Assembly: GCA_964368605.1 (NCBI GenBank)
Contig: CAYJBP010000100.1
Span: 1 to 9,447, forward strand
Source of the DNA: CAYJBP01 sp964368605
GTDB taxonomy: Bacteria > Bacillota > Dehalobacteriia > UBA4068
Direction of reading: 5' to 3'
DNA length: 9,447 nucleotides
Part shown: positions 1 to 5,959 of the stretch, piece after piece
Layout: each line of letters opens with the position of its first letter
Numbering within the stretch: position 1 is the stretch's first letter
The notes under the pieces: model-generated
What the model was told of the DNA's origin: nothing
Database searches by the model: none
What the model saw: only the letters and a program-made list of their open reading frames with translations
Position numbers and translations under genes: made by a program

Positions 1-95
1 TGGCGGAGAGCAAGGGATTCGAACCCTCGATACAGGTTTTTGCCCGTATACTCGCTTAGCAGGCGAGCGCCTTCGACCGACTCGGCCAACTCTCC
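1..95 (-). tRNA. tRNA-Ser (anticodon GCU)
   Basis: On the minus strand the sequence folds as a type II tRNA. The 7-bp acceptor stem is GGAGAGU (95-89) with GCTCTCC (11-5). It ends in discriminator G and an encoded CCA whose complement is at 1-3. The anticodon loop CTGCTAA lies at 62-56, closed by CTCGC/GCGAG, and the anticodon GCU (complement of 58-60) reads AGC and AGU serine codons. The long variable arm and the TTCGAAT T-loop are as expected for tRNA-Ser. The CCA end is the first base of the window, so anything downstream in the same transcript is not visible. Confidence 0.97.
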
Positions 96-157
96 ACAAA
101 AAACTTATATTAATCTTACTTGTTAAAAAACAAGCAATATTAAGTGCAACACTAGAT

Positions 158-186
158 ATTATATAACAAAATTCACCCTAAGTCAA
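158..186 (-). promoter_or_regulatory. Sigma-A promoter of the tRNA-Ser gene
   Basis: On the minus strand, TTGACT (186-181) and TATAAT (163-158) are separated by exactly 17 bases, which is close to the vegetative consensus. Transcription would start near 151, leaving a 5' leader of about 55 nt for RNase P to remove. That leader contains a short CTTGTT/AACAAG hairpin (119-134). The -35 hexamer lies inside one arm of the 180-211 inverted repeat. Confidence 0.75.
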
Positions 187-218
187 TAACTTTTTGCAAA
201 GTTATTGACTTTTTTTTT
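180..218 (+). terminator. Hairpin plus T-run, orphan terminator in plus orientation
   Basis: A perfect 14-bp inverted repeat has its left arm at 180-193, a TTGC loop at 194-197 and its right arm at 198-211. Nine T's follow at 210-218. This is a textbook intrinsic terminator shape for plus-strand transcription, but no plus-strand gene precedes it in the window. In minus orientation there is an A-run before the hairpin and no T-run after it, so it cannot terminate the copper operon. It may block antisense transcription, or be a dyad that affects the tRNA promoter whose -35 it contains. Confidence 0.55.
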
Positions 219-280
219 CAACAGCAAATTTCCATAACAAAATCCATAGTAGACAAGGATGTAAGTTTTACTTTGGCAAG

Positions 281-302
281 AAAAAATACTACAATTTAGT
301 AT
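281..302 (-). terminator. Weak terminator candidate for the copA operon
   Basis: On the minus strand, downstream of the last gene of the copper operon, ATACTA (302-297) and TAGTAT (291-286) form a 6-bp hairpin with a 5-nt loop, followed by a T-run (complement of 281-286). The stem is short and nearly all A/T, so termination would be inefficient. No better hairpin was found between 96 and 374 in this orientation. The rest of that interval is AT-rich with no gene. Confidence 0.3.
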
Positions 303-374
303 GGCAAAAATATAGCAAAGATACTACCCAAAAGCCTAAGCAAAAACTTTGAATTTTGATAGCCCCACCTTTTG

Positions 375-1067
375 CTAATCAGCCAGTACAATAGCCTTAA
401 TCTCTGCCGGCACAAATGCAGCTAAATCTGCAAATAAATATATATTATGAATATAGTTTTTCATGCCCTTATATGTTGATTTAAATGTAACAACCTTTTC
501 ATCCATAGAGCGCAAAGATATAATTTCTGTGCCGGTACGGGTCTCAACGTGAATACTAAGATCAAAAAAAACATTGCCGGTAGTAGCCCCCGGCCACCAA
601 AAATTACGTATTTTAGTTGCAGCCAGCTGTTGATAAAACTGCTCGCCGGATAAGCCATTTAAATCCAGCCGATGGCCATTTTGATCAGCCTCGATGGTTA
701 ATGGTGCATCACCCGGAGTCCAGGTATACCAAACATCATCATTCTTGATGGCATTTATCAGCACATAATAGCTATCATATTCGCTAGGCATATATTCGCC
801 CAAGGTGTCGGTATTAAAAAGCCAAAACGAATTTAATATATAGCAAGCAAATACTATTAAGGGAAAGGCTAGATCAGGCTTTTTTTGCTCTTTCCTTTTT
901 ATAGCAATAATCGTAAAAACAGTGCTGATAATTATAGCCACAAATCCCAAACCATAATTAATAACTTGTGATAATCCTAATAAAGGCTGGGAAATCAAGG
1001 ATGCTATTAACATTATTAAAGAGCCAATAGCAATTCTTTTTGGCCATTTTTGCAGATTAATAGTCAT
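375..1067 (-). CDS. Small membrane protein of unknown function, co-transcribed with copA
   Basis: This 230-residue protein is not recognised. Three hydrophobic stretches, about residues 10-30, 36-56 and 67-86, look like membrane helices. Between helices 2 and 3 is a basic segment (KRKEQKK), which suggests that this loop is cytoplasmic. The remaining 140 or so residues are polar and aromatic-rich (WYTWTPGD, FWWPG), read as one soluble domain, and would then face outside. It contains no CxxC, Met-rich or His-rich metal motif, so a direct copper role is not supported. The start is well defined: GGGAGGG (complement of 1076-1082) lies 8 bases before the ATG, directly after the copA stop codon. The 15-base gap strongly suggests one transcript and translational coupling with copA. 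It could be an accessory of the pump or an unrelated passenger. Confidence 0.85.
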   Translation of the reverse strand: MTINLQKWPKRIAIGSLIMLIASLISQPLLGLSQVINYGLGFVAIIISTVFTIIAIKRKEQKKPDLAFPLIVFACYILNSFWLFNTDTLGEYMPSEYDSYYVLINAIKNDDVWYTWTPGDAPLTIEADQNGHRLDLNGLSGEQFYQQLAATKIRNFWWPGATTGNVFFDLSIHVETRTGTEIISLRSMDEKVVTFKSTYKGMKNYIHNIYLFADLAAFVPAEIKAIVLAD

Positions 1068-1082
1068 ACGCTTTTCCCTCCC

Positions 1083-1292
1083 TTAGCCAATCCCAACAAC
1101 CTCAAAATCCTCGTCCTCGATGGCCTTAACTAATATTGCTTGGTCGATATCATGGCTTAATTTAACAATAGCTTGCTTTTCTTCTAAGCTTACCGCTACA
1201 TCAACAACACCTTCGATAGCAGTTAAAGCCTTGGTTACGGCCTTAACACAATGATTGCAACTCATACCTTCGATTTTAATAGTCTTTTGCAT
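1083..1292 (-). CDS. copZ: Possible internal in-frame start: free CopZ-like copper chaperone from the 3' end of copA
   Basis: The last 69 codons of copA form a complete HMA domain starting at an in-frame ATG (1292). The N-terminus MQKTIKIEGMSCNHC carries the CxxC Cu(I) site right where a stand-alone CopZ has it, and the length (69 residues) matches free CopZ proteins. Eight bases upstream is a perfect AGGAGG (complement of 1301-1306), a better site than the AGGAG used by copA itself. What is seen: domain boundary, SD and ATG coincide. Inferred: a second, separately initiated product that would pick up Cu(I) and hand it to the pump. There is no direct evidence that it is made. The alternative is a purely tethered domain with a chance SD, since QEE codons can produce AGGAGG. 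Confidence 0.5.
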   Translation of the reverse strand: MQKTIKIEGMSCNHCVKAVTKALTAIEGVVDVAVSLEEKQAIVKLSHDIDQAILVKAIEDEDFEVVGIG

Positions 1293-3650
1293 GGTTAATT
1301 CCTCCTGATTATCAATTATATTTATAGTTGAAGCCGGGGTCGAATTTAATACAGCTGCCTGGTTTAGCCGAATGGCTTGCGGCTTAAAAAAGCGCAAACG
1401 CAAGGCATTGCTTACCACACAAACCGAACTTAAACTCATGGCCGCCGCTGCAAACATCGGGTTAAGCAACCAGTCAAAACTTAAATAATAAAGGCCGGCG
1501 GCTAGGGGTATGCCCATAATATTATAGAAAAAAGCCCAAAATAGATTCTGCTTAATATTGCGCATTACCGCCTTACTTAACTGAATAGCTTGCGGTACGG
1601 CCAACAAATCGCTTTTGATTAGTACAATATCGGCCGCCTCGATAGCAATATCAGTGCCGGCACCAATTGCCAGACCAATATCTGCCGATACCAGCGCCGG
1701 CGCATCATTAATTCCATCGCCTACCATCGCTACCCGATGGCCTGCCTCTTGTAAGCGGCGAATTTCGCGCTCTTTATCGGCCGGCAAAACCTCGGCAATT
1801 ACCTCGTCTAAGGATAATTGGCTGCGAATAGCCTCGGCAGTACGGCGATTATCGCCGGTTAGCATAATCGTAGTTAGCCCCAAAGCCTTTAGCTGCTCAA
1901 TAGCCAAGGCGCTGTTGGGCTTAATCCGATCACTAACCGCAATCAATCCTAAAAATTGCTGCCCTTGAGCAAAATAGAGTGCGGTTTTGCCTTCAGTTGC
2001 CAAATCTTCGGCCAGCTTAGTATAGGCGCTGATATCAATAGCAGCCGCCGCCATCAGCTTGGCATTGCCGCCATAAATTTTTTGGCTATCATAATCGGCT
2101 ACTATGCCTTGCCCCGGTATTAGCTGATAATTATCCATTTCCAGCAATGCTATTTGCTGATTAAGAGCAGCCGCCACAATCGGCTCGGCCAAGGGATGGC
2201 CGGAATTATTCTCTAAAGAAGCCGCCAATTGCAATAATGATTGCTGATTAAGATTAGGATTATGGCGATTAACCACAATATCGCTGATTATAGGTCGCCC
2301 TTCGGTAATCGTGCCGGTTTTGTCGATAACCACGGTATCGATGCTGTGGGCGGTTTCTAATGCTTCGGCCGATTTGATTAAAATGCCCTGGCCGGCGCCA
2401 CGCCCGGTACCGACCATAATTGCCGTGGGTGTAGCCAAACCTAAGGCACAAGGGCAGGAAATGACCAGCACCGCTATGCCAATGCTTAAGGCAAACTCCG
2501 GATCATAGCCCAATACTAACCAGATAATGGCAGCTAAAGCAGCAATGGTCATCACAATAGGCACAAAATAAGAGCTGATTTTATCGGCAAGCTTGGCAAT
2601 AGGCGCTTTTGAAGAAGTTGCCTGATCGATTAAATCGATAATTTGTGCTAAAGCGGTATCCTTACCTACAGCCGTTACCCTTACCTGCAAATAACCATTT
2701 TTATTGATAGTTCCGCCGATGACTTTATCATCAATATTTTTTTCCACCGGCAGGCTTTCGCCGCTAATGGCCGATTCATCAATAGCCGCATGCCCCTTAA
2801 TCACCTGGCCATCGGTGGGTATGGCAAAGCCTTCTTTAATAATAATTATATCATCTAAAACCAATTGGCTACTATCGATTTCCAGCTCTTGACCATCCCT
2901 AATTACCAGGGCTTTAGCCGGCACTAAGGCCAAAAGCTTATTAATGGCCTCGGTGGTTTTGCCTTTAGCGCCGGCCTCTAAAAACTTGCCTAAAGTAATT
3001 AGGCTTAATATCATAGCTGCCGATTCATAATAAAGACTATCTGTAAATTGGCTAATCAGCTCCAAATCATTATGGCCGCTGCCCCAGGCAATTTTATAGG
3101 TAGCATAAATGCTGTATACCAAAGCCGCCCCGGCACCAACGGCAATTAAACTGTCCATATTAGGGGCTCTTTTAAATAGATTACTAAAGCCGATTTTAAA
3201 ATAGTTTTGATTAATAATTACTACCGCAAAAGTAAGCAAAAGCTGGCTTAAGGCAAAAACCATAGCCGTGCCCGATGCTGTTAAAAAACCTGGCAAAGGC
3301 CAATTCATCATCTCGCCCATCGAAATATAAAAAAGGGGAATCGTAAAGATAAGCGAAAAAACCAGCTTAATTTGCATAGCTTTTTTATGAGCAAAAGGAT
3401 CATTAGCTGCGATACTGGGGGCAATATTTTTGGCATCCGATTGATTTAGGCTAATCCCATAGCCTAAGTCGATAACAGTAGCCATAATTGTAGCTTGGCT
3501 AATCAGCTCGGGCTGATATTTAATCTGCATCGTATTCTTTAGCAGATTAACAGTTATATCCTCTACCCCGGCCATGGGCTTTAAGTTTTTTTCTATCCGC
3601 GCCGAGCAGGCCGAACAGGTCATGCCCGTGATATTATAAGTTTCTTGCAT
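1083..3650 (-). CDS. copA: Cu(I)-exporting P1B-type ATPase with N- and C-terminal metal-binding domains
   Basis: An 855-residue membrane ATPase that would pump Cu(I) out of the cytoplasm using ATP. Domains in order: an N-terminal HMA domain (about 1-66) with GMTCSAC, Cys12/Cys15; membrane helices; the intramembrane Cu site CPC (399-401); phosphorylation motif DKTGT with Asp443; SGHP; TGDN; GDGIND (644-649). FYN in the next-to-last helix and MSLSS in the last are the Cu(I) (P1B-1) signature. After the final helix (ending near NALRLRFFKPQ) comes a linker of about 30 residues, then a second HMA domain (787-855) with GMSCNHC, Cys798/Cys801, resembling the chaperone CopZ. The start is the ATG at 3650, with AGGAG (complement of 3659-3663) ahead of it. 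A longer reading frame to 3686 has no such site. The usual CopA ends soon after the last helix, so the C-terminal domain is an addition. The next gene follows after 15 bases. No regulator gene (CsoR or CopY) is adjacent. Confidence 0.96.
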   Translation of the reverse strand: MQETYNITGMTCSACSARIEKNLKPMAGVEDITVNLLKNTMQIKYQPELISQATIMATVIDLGYGISLNQSDAKNIAPSIAANDPFAHKKAMQIKLVFSLIFTIPLFYISMGEMMNWPLPGFLTASGTAMVFALSQLLLTFAVVIINQNYFKIGFSNLFKRAPNMDSLIAVGAGAALVYSIYATYKIAWGSGHNDLELISQFTDSLYYESAAMILSLITLGKFLEAGAKGKTTEAINKLLALVPAKALVIRDGQELEIDSSQLVLDDIIIIKEGFAIPTDGQVIKGHAAIDESAISGESLPVEKNIDDKVIGGTINKNGYLQVRVTAVGKDTALAQIIDLIDQATSSKAPIAKLADKISSYFVPIVMTIAALAAIIWLVLGYDPEFALSIGIAVLVISCPCALGLATPTAIMVGTGRGAGQGILIKSAEALETAHSIDTVVIDKTGTITEGRPIISDIVVNRHNPNLNQQSLLQLAASLENNSGHPLAEPIVAAALNQQIALLEMDNYQLIPGQGIVADYDSQKIYGGNAKLMAAAAIDISAYTKLAEDLATEGKTALYFAQGQQFLGLIAVSDRIKPNSALAIEQLKALGLTTIMLTGDNRRTAEAIRSQLSLDEVIAEVLPADKEREIRRLQEAGHRVAMVGDGINDAPALVSADIGLAIGAGTDIAIEAADIVLIKSDLLAVPQAIQLSKAVMRNIKQNLFWAFFYNIMGIPLAAGLYYLSFDWLLNPMFAAAAMSLSSVCVVSNALRLRFFKPQAIRLNQAAVLNSTPASTINIIDNQEELTMQKTIKIEGMSCNHCVKAVTKALTAIEGVVDVAVSLEEKQAIVKLSHDIDQAILVKAIEDEDFEVVGIG
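1301..1306 (-). promoter_or_regulatory. Perfect Shine-Dalgarno inside copA
   Basis: The minus strand reads AGGAGG here, 8 bases before the in-frame ATG at 1292, in the linker between the pump and the C-terminal HMA domain. It is encoded by the codons for Gln782-Glu783-Glu784. Spacing and sequence are optimal for initiation in Bacillota. Confidence 0.6.
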
Positions 3651-3671
3651 TGCGTTTACTCCTTTTATCAG

Positions 3672-3677
3672 ATTATA
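3672..3677 (-). promoter_or_regulatory. Isolated -10 box upstream of copA
   Basis: The minus strand reads TATAAT here, 22 bases before the copA ATG. No acceptable -35 hexamer lies 16-18 bases upstream, and a start at about 3665 would leave a leader of only about 15 nt, with the SD almost at the transcript end. It may be a regulated promoter needing an activator, or a chance match in AT-rich DNA. No other clear sigma-A promoter for copA was found in 3651-3905. Confidence 0.3.
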
Positions 3678-3719
3678 ACTAAGCAATATGGTTTGCTACG
3701 GCTAACTTTTAGCATAGTC

Positions 3720-3758
3720 CTAATACTAAAATATACATATTGTTACATATTGTATTAG
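3720..3758. promoter_or_regulatory. Cop-box-like tandem repeat with flanking inverted repeat, candidate copA operator
   Basis: Two head-to-tail copies of TACATATTGT (3734-3743, 3744-3753) are spaced exactly one helical turn. The second, with the next A, reads TACA-TAT-TGTA (3744-3754), a palindrome close to the CopY/BlaI-family operator TACA-N2-TGTA but with a 3-base spacer. A wider inverted repeat CTAATAC (3720-3726)/GTATTAG (3752-3758) brackets the block. It lies about 70-110 bases ahead of copA and about 150 ahead of the divergent gene. A role in copper control is inferred from position and resemblance only. No regulator gene is in the window. Confidence 0.4.
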
Positions 3759-3798
3759 TTAAATATTTAAAGTTAAAAATCCTTTGTTTTTACTAATT

Positions 3799-3813
3799 AA
3801 ATGAAAATCATTT
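3799..3813. promoter_or_regulatory. Fur-like dyad in the copA/stalk-protein intergenic region
   Basis: AAATGA (3799-3804) and TCATTT (3808-3813) form a perfect 6-bp dyad around AAA. The core TGAAAATCATT resembles half of the Fur-family consensus (TGATAATNATTATCA) with one mismatch, but the right half diverges. In such AT-rich DNA a chance match is quite possible. Confidence 0.22.
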
Positions 3814-3878
3814 AGCTTTAAACTATCAAAAGCCAATGTTTACAGGCAGGATTTAGCCCAGCAGAACCGAATTTCTAC

Positions 3879-3884
3879 TATAAT
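3879..3884 (+). promoter_or_regulatory. Candidate -10 box for the stalk-domain gene
   Basis: TATAAT lies 21 bases before the ATG at 3906. The expected -35 position (about 3856-3861) reads GCCCAG, which is not a match, so this is only half a promoter. The SD AAGGGGGA (3893-3900) follows, with 5 bases to the ATG. Confidence 0.3.
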
Positions 3885-3905
3885 AAATGTTTAAGGGGGA
3901 TTATT

Positions 3906-5600
3906 ATGAAAGTAATTAAAAAATTGGCTTTTTTATTGGTACTAACCCTAGTTTTAATCATAACCCAGCCGGCGATGGCGCAGGCCGACGTATTATTTAG
4001 CAATATCCCGGGCGAGGCAACGGTAACGGCAGAACCCAGCCCTCAAATGATGGAAATAAGCGGCAATGCTTCCTACGATGAAAGCACCTATTCTTATGGT
4101 GTACCGATATACCTGGATCAGCCAACCACTATTGATAGCATCCAAATTGCTATTGACAATGCCGAATCAAATTATCGTACTTTTGAAGCCCCCAATAATC
4201 TGCAAATCCAAAAATATGATGCCGATGCACTGTATCCTTTTGATGGCGCTACTAATCTTGCAGGCATTTTAGCAGCGCCGATAGTAAATTATTTTGATCA
4301 ATGGCAAATATACAGCTTTGATGTTCAAAAGCAATTAGAGCCTGGTTATTATTTATTTTCTTTTGATGGCTTGCTATTTCTTTTAGAAAATGCTTATTTT
4401 GTGATTAATGGCACATCGGCAGGCATATTGCAGCATGTAAAAACTGCCGATTACGAGGCTTTTGCCCAAACAATTGCCGAGCCTGTTGCGCCTGAAAACA
4501 TAATCACATACAGTTCCAGCAGCGTATTATATGATAGTAGTAATGATGCCAATTGGCAGCGCCAGGTGCGCGAGGCCGACTATGCCTTATTCGACAGCTC
4601 CTATATGGATACCAGCTATAGCAATATTATCCTGGTGGATGGCACTGTAACTTTGCAGGATATCGTCTTTACTACTAATTTTACCGGCCAAGATTTAACT
4701 GATTATCAATTTGTGCTAGATAATTCCATTGCAATGCCGGATGAGATTTATATCGAAGTTAGCAGGCATCTTAGCTATGATGAGCTGGAGAGTGTGGCGA
4801 TTTTCCCGGCTGCGGTATATGATTCGCCGGCGGAAGATCCCTTTTTATACTCTAAGTTTGGCCAGGTAACAGGGGTTACCGGCATCAACCTCGAATTATC
4901 ACGCGGTGTTTATTCGATGCGTATTATCCCCCAGGATGCAATTATCCCCTTAACCAGCGGTTATGATATGCGTGAATTTAATTGCGGCCTTACAGGAACT
5001 TATAATGGTATATTTTTACCGATTGGTTCAACCACGGCTTATGAGCGAACAATTATGATCGCAGGCATTAATGGCGGCTCGACCATGGCCGAGATTGAGT
5101 CTAGCATTGAGCTATTTAATAGCGAATATTATTTGGCGCAATTAAGGGCAGAGCAGGCCTTAGAAAATTATAATCCTGATGGGGCTGCCGATTCTACGGC
5201 GATTACTTTAAAGGTAGAGGGGCAAGTTATCCCTACCGATTCGCCGCCTGTAATTCAAGATGGCAATACCTTAGCACCAGTAAGAGCATTATTAGAAACA
5301 ATGGGCTTTGAGCTAATCTGGTTTGAGAATGAGCGGCGGGTGGATGTTATCGATCCCAATTATTATCCGGATGGTTCTAGTGAAATTGTGATGCAATTTT
5401 ATATAGGCAAGGCCACAGCCGCCGTTTATGATAGAGCATTAGCAGGCGCTTTAGTAGACATGGAATTGCCTGTACCTGCCCAAATCATCAATGGCAGAAC
5501 CATGATACCGGTACGCTTTTTAGCCGAACAATTGGGCTTTAAGGTAGACTGGGATGCGGCCACAAGAACGGTACTAATTACCGGCGGCCCGCAAGGTTAG
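3906..5600 (+). CDS. Secreted protein with C-terminal copper-amine-oxidase-like stalk domain
   Basis: A 564-residue exported protein. Residues 1-27 are a signal peptide: basic MKVIKK, a hydrophobic core, then AMAQA. The C-terminal 125 or so residues (about 438-562) match the copper amine oxidase N-terminal-like fold. It shows the paired hallmarks LAPVRALLETMGFELIW and MIPVRFLAEQLGFKVDWD, each followed by a beta strand (RVDVI, RTVLIT). In Bacillota this domain is a common cell-surface module, and despite its name it neither binds copper nor oxidises amines. The first 410 residues are Tyr-, Asp- and Ser-rich, probably beta-rich, and not recognised. There is no LPXTG motif, SLH repeat or lipobox, so the protein is either released or held non-covalently. 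It is transcribed divergently from copA and ends with its own terminator, so it is probably monocistronic. A link to copper is not shown. Confidence 0.9.
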   Translation: MKVIKKLAFLLVLTLVLIITQPAMAQADVLFSNIPGEATVTAEPSPQMMEISGNASYDESTYSYGVPIYLDQPTTIDSIQIAIDNAESNYRTFEAPNNLQIQKYDADALYPFDGATNLAGILAAPIVNYFDQWQIYSFDVQKQLEPGYYLFSFDGLLFLLENAYFVINGTSAGILQHVKTADYEAFAQTIAEPVAPENIITYSSSSVLYDSSNDANWQRQVREADYALFDSSYMDTSYSNIILVDGTVTLQDIVFTTNFTGQDLTDYQFVLDNSIAMPDEIYIEVSRHLSYDELESVAIFPAAVYDSPAEDPFLYSKFGQVTGVTGINLELSRGVYSMRIIPQDAIIPLTSGYDMREFNCGLTGTYNGIFLPIGSTTAYERTIMIAGINGGSTMAEIESSIELFNSEYYLAQLRAEQALENYNPDGAADSTAITLKVEGQVIPTDSPPVIQDGNTLAPVRALLETMGFELIWFENERRVDVIDPNYYPDGSSEIVMQFYIGKATAAVYDRALAGALVDMELPVPAQIINGRTMIPVRFLAEQLGFKVDWDAATRTVLITGGPQG

Positions 5601-5620
5601 CGATTTAGATTAAGATATTA

Positions 5621-5656
5621 AAGCCGTGACGAAGCCGTTTTCGTCACGGCTTTTTT
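5621..5656 (+). terminator. Intrinsic terminator after the stalk-domain gene
   Basis: Left arm AAGCCGTGACGAA (5621-5633), a 6-base loop, and a perfectly complementary right arm (5640-5652) followed by a T-run to 5656. The 13-bp GC-rich stem lies 20 bases after the stop codon. Confidence 0.93.
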
Positions 5657-5730
5657 GGTGATTATTAATGAATAAGCCAAATTATCAAAAAGAATTCAAA
5701 TGCTGTTGACCCTAGGATGACTAATATAAT

Positions 5731-5759
5731 CCGAAGCAAGCCTAGCTTTGGCCGTTTTT
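5731..5759 (+). terminator. Short terminator-like hairpin
   Basis: CCGAAGC (5731-5737) pairs with GCTTTGG (5745-5751), including one G-U, around a 7-base loop. CCG and five T's (5755-5759) follow. It sits between the strong terminator of the previous gene and the candidate promoter of the next. It could be a backup terminator or part of a small untranslated transcript. Confidence 0.3.
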
Positions 5760-5788
5760 GATTTGTTTGTGTTTTATAGGGAATGGTC

Positions 5789-5816
5789 TTGACCATTCCG
5801 CTGTTTGGGTTATTAT
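5789..5816 (+). promoter_or_regulatory. Candidate promoter of the zinc-ribbon/fba unit, overlapped by a dyad
   Basis: TTGACC (5789-5794) and TATTAT (5811-5816) are 16 bases apart, each one mismatch from consensus. Transcription would start near 5823, giving a leader of about 135 nt. The -35 hexamer lies inside the dyad GGAATGGTC-TT-GACCATTCC (5780-5799), a typical position for a repressor operator. The -10 lies in the left arm of another inverted repeat (5808-5849). Confidence 0.4.
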
Positions 5817-5849
5817 TGCCTATTATTACTACTTTTGGCAATAATAATC
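5808..5849 (+). repeat. 13-bp inverted repeat in the leader of the zinc-ribbon gene
   Basis: GGTTATTATTGCC (5808-5820) can pair with GGCAATAATAATC (5837-5849) over 13 bp with a single G-U, around a 16-base loop. No T-run follows, so it is not a terminator. It overlaps the candidate -10 box, so it may act in DNA as an operator, or in RNA if transcription starts further upstream. The remainder of 5657-5959 is very AT-rich (5850-5900 nearly all A/T) and holds no gene. Confidence 0.45.
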
Positions 5850-5959
5850 TAACTTATTAAGCATATAATTATCTAATTAATAAAAAATTTTTATTGTTAG
5901 CAGGATAAAGCATAATTTAGGCGAATGTCCTTAGTAGACCTAAGAGGGGGGGAAGCTTT

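Noticed and set aside
1615..1968. 117-codon plus-strand reading frame opposite copA
   Set aside because: It is antisense to the ATPase catalytic region, low-complexity Ser/Ala/Ile rich, with no ribosome site; the ATPase motifs fully explain the sequence.
3651..3686. Twelve-codon N-terminal extension of CopA (MLSYNLIKGVNA) from an upstream ATG
   Set aside because: The ATG at 3650 has AGGAG at good spacing and begins the HMA domain directly; the extension would run across that ribosome binding site and matches no family feature.
3906..5600. Copper-binding amine oxidase partner of CopA
   Set aside because: Only the stalk-like N-terminal domain type is present; the catalytic domain with its topaquinone tyrosine and copper histidines is absent.
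5706..5730. TTGACC followed by TATAAT as a promoter
   Set aside because: The spacing is only 13 bases, too short for a sigma-A promoter.
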